Source: Euryarchaeota archaeon UBA39 | GTDB taxonomy: Archaea; Thermoplasmatota; Poseidoniia; Poseidoniales; Thalassarchaeaceae | Direction: 5' to 3' | Length of the DNA: 9,494 nt | Assembly (NCBI GenBank): GCA_002503045.1 | Contig: DAQW01000035.1 | Span: forward strand, 1 to 9,494 | Part shown: piece by piece, positions 5,450 to 9,494 of the stretch | How positions within the stretch are numbered: the first letter of the stretch is position 1 | How the letters are laid out: each line of letters starts with the position of its first letter | Position numbers and translations under genes: made by a program | The notes under the pieces: generated by a model | What the model saw: only the letters and a program-made list of their open reading frames with translations | Databases searched by the model: none | Told to the model about the DNA's origin: nothing

Positions 5450-6610
5450 CTAACTTGATACTGCCGATGTATCATCATTCCCTTCAATATGAGATCTGAT
5501 TGAATCTAGAGGTCCATATAATACGATTTGATCATTTGGTTGTAAGATTAACTCCAATTCAGGTGACCAGATATTTTCCTTTCCTCGAATGATTGTAACG
5601 ACATTTGCTTCAGGTGGAACTACATCCTCAATTGATCGTCCAATAAATTGGGGCCATGTATTCAAAACTACAGTTACAGTACCAAAACCGCTCCTCTTTC
5701 TAACAATTTCATCTAAGTTTACTGATTGTATCTTGTGTCGTTTGGAAATCATTTCGATAATATGTCCTGCAACATTTACTCCTGATGCCTTTTCGATACC
5801 TTCTAACCCTGGGCTTGAATTTACTTCTAAGAGAATAGGTCCCATTCTTCCTTCCAATAAATCAACTCCTCCGACCTCTATCCCTAAGTGATTAGCTGCT
5901 TCAATGGCAACTTTTGCATATTCTTCTGGGAGGTCAATCTGTTCTACTCTCCCACCTAAGTGGTAGTTTGATCTAAATTCCCGTCCATTAGAGACTCTTC
6001 TCATTGCTGCCACAACTTGACCACCGACTACAATTACTCTGATGTCCTTTCCATGACTTTCTTTGATGTATTCTTGAACGAGCACGGTTTTTCTTTCAGC
6101 AATTAACCTGTATACCATCTCTTTTGCTTGACGTATAGATCGAACTAAGAATACTCCATCTCCTTGAGTTCCTTGACTAGTCTTGACAATACAAGGTACT
6201 CCACCAACTCGTGAAATTGCTCTTTCTACATCTTTCCACGAAGTTACTAGAGCGGTTTTAGGTACAGGTACTCCTTTTTGTGAGAGAATTTGACTAGCAG
6301 TTAATTTATCTCGACTTCGTAAGATTGCATCTGCACTATTTGCAACATAGACCCCCATCCGTTCAAACTGACGCACTACTCGTACTCCTTCTGTGGTTAC
6401 TGAATATCCGATTCGAGGAATTACTGCATCTACATCCAATGGCCAACCTTCGTGAATTACTTGCCCATTTCTATCATCAAGAACTAAACTGGTTTCTAAT
6501 GGGTCAACGATTTCTACAATCATTCCCGCAGCATCTGCTTCATTCACCAAACGTCGAGTACTATACAACTGTGGGCCCCTGGACAGAATACACAGTCTAG
6601 TTGCTCTCAT
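5450..6610 (-). CDS. rimK: RimK-type ATP-grasp glutamate ligase fused to a TrkA-C/RCK_C domain
   Basis: ATP-dependent ligase that adds glutamate to a protein or cofactor through an acyl-phosphate. Residues 1-95 are the RimK N-terminal domain (CILSRGPQLYSTRRL, then VIPRIG at 63-68). Residues 98-295 are the ATP-grasp domain: RSRDKL (98-103), Lys143, Gly-rich loop SQGTQGDGV (145-153), VQEYIKES (178-185), Asp189/Arg191, RSN (213-215), Asp250, and the metal-binding Glu262/Asn264 in LLEVNSSPGLEG (260-271). The match to E. coli RimK is close throughout. Residues 311-378 are extra: GRSIEDVVPPE, VVTIIRG and LQPNDQIVLYGP look like the TrkA-C/RCK_C ligand-binding domain of potassium-channel regulators. 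Archaea lack bacterial ribosomal protein S6, so the substrate is open; MptN or CofF-like cofactor ligation is an alternative. ATG 6610 has a weak GGGGGTGG ten bases upstream. It probably shares a transcript with the recombinase. Confidence 0.9.
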   Translation of the reverse strand: MRATRLCILSRGPQLYSTRRLVNEADAAGMIVEIVDPLETSLVLDDRNGQVIHEGWPLDVDAVIPRIGYSVTTEGVRVVRQFERMGVYVANSADAILRSRDKLTASQILSQKGVPVPKTALVTSWKDVERAISRVGGVPCIVKTSQGTQGDGVFLVRSIRQAKEMVYRLIAERKTVLVQEYIKESHGKDIRVIVVGGQVVAAMRRVSNGREFRSNYHLGGRVEQIDLPEEYAKVAIEAANHLGIEVGGVDLLEGRMGPILLEVNSSPGLEGIEKASGVNVAGHIIEMISKRHKIQSVNLDEIVRKRSGFGTVTVVLNTWPQFIGRSIEDVVPPEANVVTIIRGKENIWSPELELILQPNDQIVLYGPLDSIRSHIEGNDDTSAVSS

Positions 6611-6659
6611 TAGGCCGCGACCACCCCCGTTCTGTTTTCAATCCATCCCTGTTTTGGGG

Positions 6660-6666
6660 TTTTATT
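6660..6666 (+). promoter_or_regulatory. candidate TATA box for the two-TM protein
   Basis: TTTTATT is centred 32 bases before ATG 6695, which would place the transcription start near 6689 and leave almost no leader. This argues against the upstream in-frame TTG at 6665, which falls in the element itself. Confidence 0.3.
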
Positions 6667-6677
6667 GAATACTAAAG

Positions 6678-6693
6678 GACGCTTCCGAGCGTC
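6678..6693 (+). repeat. perfect inverted repeat immediately before the ATG at 6695
   Basis: GACGCT - TCCG - AGCGTC: two perfect 6-base arms around a four-base loop of the UNCG type, ending one base before the start codon. In RNA it would form a hairpin at the start codon; in DNA it could be an operator over the transcription start. Confidence 0.5.
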
Positions 6694-6694
6694 T

Positions 6695-7873
6695 ATGCAG
6701 CCCCCCAATGCTGCCCCATCAGTTCCTGCAGGGCCTACATCTGCTCCGACTTCCATTGATCCAATTGCTGAGATGGAAGATAAGAGAAATAGAAAAGAAA
6801 AACGTGAACGTCAACTTGAGAATTTGAAATCAAATCGTTCATCTAAACGAATAAATGTATATCTTACACTTGGAGTTCTCACCTTATTATTTGGTTTCTC
6901 ATTTTTCCCTTTATCTCAAGGAGATATTTCGTCTAACCCACATGAGACACTTTCTTCGGAGGAAGTTACTGCATGGATGGATCCAATGAGCCCTCAACAT
7001 TGGACTCAAGAGCAAATTGAAGACCGTGCAGAATCCAAAATTTGGGATGGCAGTGATTTCAATGCTGGTTCCTTTGAACAAGATTTGAATTTAGGAATTT
7101 GGCAGCCATTCAAGTTAGGTCCATTGAATGACGTTCAAGTGAAAATTACGCTCAAAGGTTACAGATTCGATGGAAGAAATACTTCGTTTAATGTTGGTTT
7201 ATTTTATGCCCCAAGTGGATGTGATTCTTTACCAACTACTGAGATTGTTTGGAATAGAGATTCCACCTCTCGTACAACAATATTGGACACAGCCGAATCT
7301 CCAGCGCTTCCTTCAGGAGGAACTCGTGAAGTTACATTAACCGTTAAACCTGGTCGTTATTGTTTGATTTTCCAGTATTTAGATTCACAAGATTACACTC
7401 ATCCATCTTGGGCTAATACGCAGCAATTTTGGAAGGCAACAGTTGATTCTGAAGTTGATATGTTTTGGCCCAGAGCCTTTCTTCTACCATTATGCGTGTT
7501 GATTTTACCACTTTTAATTGCATCAATAGTCGGCGCTCAGAAAGCAGGTAAAGCATTCAAGCAAGTTAGATACCCTGAATCGTCTTCAAAAAGTACTGAA
7601 GAGCAAGTAATGGATGCTGCTGAGGCTGAAAGAGCAATGGGAATGAATTTGTCAACGGGTTCAGAAGGAGTTGATGAAGCCCAAGAAACTTCAGATCAAC
7701 AAGATACTTCTGAAGACACATTAGAAACGGAAGATGAGAATGTTGAACCGGTAGAAGATCAATCGGAATCAGCAACTGAGTCTAGTTCAGGAGCCTCTCA
7801 GTATACCGATGAACAACTTGTAGCTGCTGGTTGGACTGCTGAGCAGATTGCTCAGATGCGTGACAATTCTTAA
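6695..7873 (+). CDS. two-TM membrane protein with beta-rich ectodomain and acidic cytoplasmic tail
   Basis: Function unknown; 392 residues. Order: Pro/Ala/Ser-rich N-terminus (1-22), a charged probable coiled coil (25-52, DKRNRKEKRERQLENLK), TM1 (about 54-73), a beta-rich domain (76-256) with two cysteines, C176 and C223, that could form a disulfide, TM2 (about 260-280), then a cytoplasmic tail. The positive residues before TM1 and after TM2 (AQKAGKAFKQVR) put both ends in the cytoplasm and the domain outside. The tail (295-368) is Glu/Ser/Thr-rich and probably disordered. It ends in YTDEQLVAAGWTAEQIAQMR (370-389), a short helical motif I associate with marine Group II proteins. ATG 6695 is chosen over TTG 6665, which would overlap the TATA-like element. 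It is divergent from the RimK-like gene and 88 bases upstream of the SAP protein, probably the same transcription unit. Confidence 0.85.
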   Translation: MQPPNAAPSVPAGPTSAPTSIDPIAEMEDKRNRKEKRERQLENLKSNRSSKRINVYLTLGVLTLLFGFSFFPLSQGDISSNPHETLSSEEVTAWMDPMSPQHWTQEQIEDRAESKIWDGSDFNAGSFEQDLNLGIWQPFKLGPLNDVQVKITLKGYRFDGRNTSFNVGLFYAPSGCDSLPTTEIVWNRDSTSRTTILDTAESPALPSGGTREVTLTVKPGRYCLIFQYLDSQDYTHPSWANTQQFWKATVDSEVDMFWPRAFLLPLCVLILPLLIASIVGAQKAGKAFKQVRYPESSSKSTEEQVMDAAEAERAMGMNLSTGSEGVDEAQETSDQQDTSEDTLETEDENVEPVEDQSESATESSSGASQYTDEQLVAAGWTAEQIAQMRDNS

Positions 7874-7896
7874 TCTTGAAAGAAATCGCATTGTTC

Positions 7897-7911
7897 TGCA
7901 CCTTTAGTGCA
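7897..7911 (+). repeat. short inverted repeat between the two-TM and SAP genes
   Basis: TGCAC - CTTTA - GTGCA, a perfect 5-base stem with a five-base loop, 24 bases after the stop of the upstream gene. It is too weak to call a terminator and lacks a following T-tract. It may be chance. Confidence 0.25.
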
Positions 7912-7949
7912 ACGGTTTGATAGCGACGCGTGTTGACATCGGTATGTAC

Positions 7950-7956
7950 GGAGGTG
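7950..7956 (+). promoter_or_regulatory. Shine-Dalgarno site of the SAP-domain gene
   Basis: GGAGGTG, a full match to the archaeal anti-Shine-Dalgarno, five bases before ATG 7962. It selects 7962 over the in-frame ATG at 7944, which lies upstream of the site. Confidence 0.8.
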
Positions 7957-7961
7957 CAGTA

Positions 7962-9494
7962 ATGGATCGGCAAGAACTTGAATCGATGACTGTCGCCCAA
8001 TTGAAAATACTACTCGTAGAAAACAATTTATCGAAATCAGGTAGGAAATCTGAATTGATAGAACGTTTACTTGAATTATCCTTACATATTGATGATGATG
8101 ATGATTTTCTCATTCTTGAAGAAGAAAATATTGATGACACTACTGTTATCGATAATTTTGATCCACCATCTTCTGGGGATAGTAAAATTGAGGTAATCGA
8201 GGCAACAATTCTTGATGCTGTTTTAGTAGAGGATGATCCTCCGTCTGAAAAATCCACCATTAAGTTACGTGAACCTAAACCTAAGAAAAATGAACCAATG
8301 ATAGAAATAAAAATCCACGCTGGAAAACCTCGAAAGGCAGTAGTTCTGGGTTTAATTCTACTTGGTGCTATTGTAGCAGGCGGAGGATACTGGTGGACCT
8401 GGGTACAAGATCAACAATCATTCACTTCTGAGCCTTCTAGATATGGCGATTCTATGACATTTACAATGACTGATGGGCAGATTTCGGCTACAGGGGATGA
8501 GATGGTGAATCTATTGAGAGAAAATACTGGAGATGCGTTGGAAAAAGCATGCGGTGATTTAGAAGTTGCAATGAGTGGAACGGGAACCCAGTCATTTCGA
8601 AATGCCCCTTCATCTGATATTACAAATCCAAATGATCGTACATATGCCGGTTCTGCTGAATCAATTGATGGATATGGAAGAATTCATTTGACCGCAGAAA
8701 GAAGTTTATCTTATGATTTGAATGTAGATTTAAGTGGCCGAACATGGACTACTGATGGCAGTAAGTGTAGCAATAGTTTGCAATGGGAGATGAATAGTAA
8801 TTCAGTAGCGATTGAGTCGATTTCTTGGGAAGAATTAACGGAAGAATCAACAATTCGATCAGTTTCATCACTAGATTTTCGCACTCCAGATAATGACCAG
8901 ACTCGTATTGATGCTGTTTCTTTTGGAGGAACTGGTGTATCTGCAATTGATGGCATATTGCCATTTCTTTTGCAACCAGCAATTCCAATGGATTTGTATG
9001 ATTCCTTTGGAACTACATTGATTGAACCAGGCGTAACTGGAGAGATCAATGGCTGGAATTATGTGATTAAGGATTCATTACGAGTGAATGGACAATTAGT
9101 TATTCCAATCGATTTGGAACAACCTTCGATTAACGCTTGCCTCGGTCATGCTAGAATGTCGTTACAAATTGTTGAAGGAAATCCTTGGCCTATTGAACAA
9201 CATGTTGACATTTTAATCAATAAAGATAGAAAGTCGAATGAATGTGGAACAATTGAATCTGCTGCTTTGGAATTAACCGTTCCTGAAGGTCAATTGGTTA
9301 TTGCCTACAAATTAAGTGGAACATCATTTAATCAGGGTGAAAGAGCAATTGATTGGGGGATTCTCTATTCTAGTAGGCCTGGCCCTGGTGAAGACATTCC
9401 CTCATCTCAATCACAATGGACAAACCATATTTCTGATGAATCAACAATTAGAGAGTTTACAGTTGAAGAGGCAGTTGAATGTTTGATGAATTCA
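7962..9494 (+). CDS. SAP-domain membrane protein with large ectodomain, 3' end beyond window
   Basis: Function unknown; 511 residues are visible and no stop is reached. Residues 4-38 (LESMTVAQLKILLVENNLS, then GRKSELIERLLEL) form a SAP domain, a two-helix DNA/RNA-binding motif. A very acidic segment follows (44-60, five consecutive Asp encoded by a GAT repeat), then a basic linker (98-125). One membrane segment spans about 126-148 (VVLGLILLGAIVAGGGYWW). The remaining 360 or so residues would be outside: beta-rich, Ser/Thr/Asp-rich, with scattered Cys at 197, 269, 393, 428 and 507. The lysine/arginine cluster before the membrane segment supports a cytoplasmic N-terminus, so the SAP domain would face the nucleoid. 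GGAGGTG five bases upstream fixes ATG 7962. It follows the two-TM protein by 88 bases, probably as a unit. The SAP call is confident; a DNA-to-envelope tether is inference. Confidence 0.87.
   Translation, partial: MDRQELESMTVAQLKILLVENNLSKSGRKSELIERLLELSLHIDDDDDFLILEEENIDDTTVIDNFDPPSSGDSKIEVIEATILDAVLVEDDPPSEKSTIKLREPKPKKNEPMIEIKIHAGKPRKAVVLGLILLGAIVAGGGYWWTWVQDQQSFTSEPSRYGDSMTFTMTDGQISATGDEMVNLLRENTGDALEKACGDLEVAMSGTGTQSFRNAPSSDITNPNDRTYAGSAESIDGYGRIHLTAERSLSYDLNVDLSGRTWTTDGSKCSNSLQWEMNSNSVAIESISWEELTEESTIRSVSSLDFRTPDNDQTRIDAVSFGGTGVSAIDGILPFLLQPAIPMDLYDSFGTTLIEPGVTGEINGWNYVIKDSLRVNGQLVIPIDLEQPSINACLGHARMSLQIVEGNPWPIEQHVDILINKDRKSNECGTIESAALELTVPEGQLVIAYKLSGTSFNQGERAIDWGILYSSRPGPGEDIPSSQSQWTNHISDESTIREFTVEEAVECLMNS
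8091..8105 (+). repeat. (GAT)5 trinucleotide repeat within the SAP gene
   Basis: Five GAT codons in a row encode the Asp run in the acidic segment after the SAP domain. Slippage would change the Asp count without breaking the frame. Confidence 0.7.

Noticed and set aside
7904..8260. 118-residue minus-strand open frame rich in Ser
   Set aside because: It is the antisense of the SAP domain and its acidic GAT-rich segment. The plus-strand frame is open over 1.5 kb with a perfect Shine-Dalgarno site.

Overview
The window looks like an ordinary, very compact chromosomal segment of an AT-rich archaeon, most likely a marine euryarchaeon of the Poseidoniales/Marine Group II type. Three things point to archaea: a Sec61-beta (archaeal SecG) gene at 2650-2841 with the AGLIRYFDEE signature; a XerA-like tyrosine recombinase; and an m5C RNA methyltransferase resembling eukaryotic NSUN2/Trm4 more than bacterial RsmB/RsmF. 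A C-terminal GWTAEQIAQMR-type motif at 6695-7873 resembles tails I remember from marine Group II proteins, but that placement is from memory. About 94% of the window is coding. The longest non-coding stretch is 88 bases, so there is no gene desert. I see no tRNA, rRNA, CRISPR array, insertion sequence or origin.

Layout. Positions 1-986 (-) hold a Trm4/NSUN2-like methyltransferase that runs off the left edge. Divergent from it, 1064-2125 (+) encodes an orphan polytopic membrane protein. It is followed by a 129-residue orphan (2199-2588, +) and Sec61-beta (2650-2841, +). A 253-residue orphan (2842-3603, -) converges on Sec61-beta with no base between the stop codons. A short palindrome-rich divergent region then leads to a helix-hairpin-helix protein with a histone-H1-like lysine tail (3686-4075, +) and a 65-residue Cys/His protein (4114-4311, +). 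That protein again abuts the next convergent gene, the Xer recombinase (4312-5382, -), with no gap. Upstream of the recombinase, on the same strand, is a RimK-type glutamate ligase carrying a C-terminal TrkA-C/RCK_C domain (5450-6610, -). Divergent from it are two membrane proteins: one with a large ectodomain and an acidic tail (6695-7873, +), and one with an N-terminal SAP domain, one membrane segment and a long ectodomain that runs off the right edge (7962-9494, +).

How the genes may work together. Most genes are housekeeping: RNA modification, the Sec translocon, chromosome recombination and protein glutamylation. A loose theme of DNA/nucleoid handling runs through the second half (HhH/H1-like protein, Xer recombinase, membrane-anchored SAP protein). 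There is no defence island or mobile element. The best leads are the RimK-RCK_C fusion, the membrane-tethered SAP protein with its two-TM neighbour, the H1-like HhH protein, and the abutting convergent genes with T-tract terminators buried in the opposing coding sequence.
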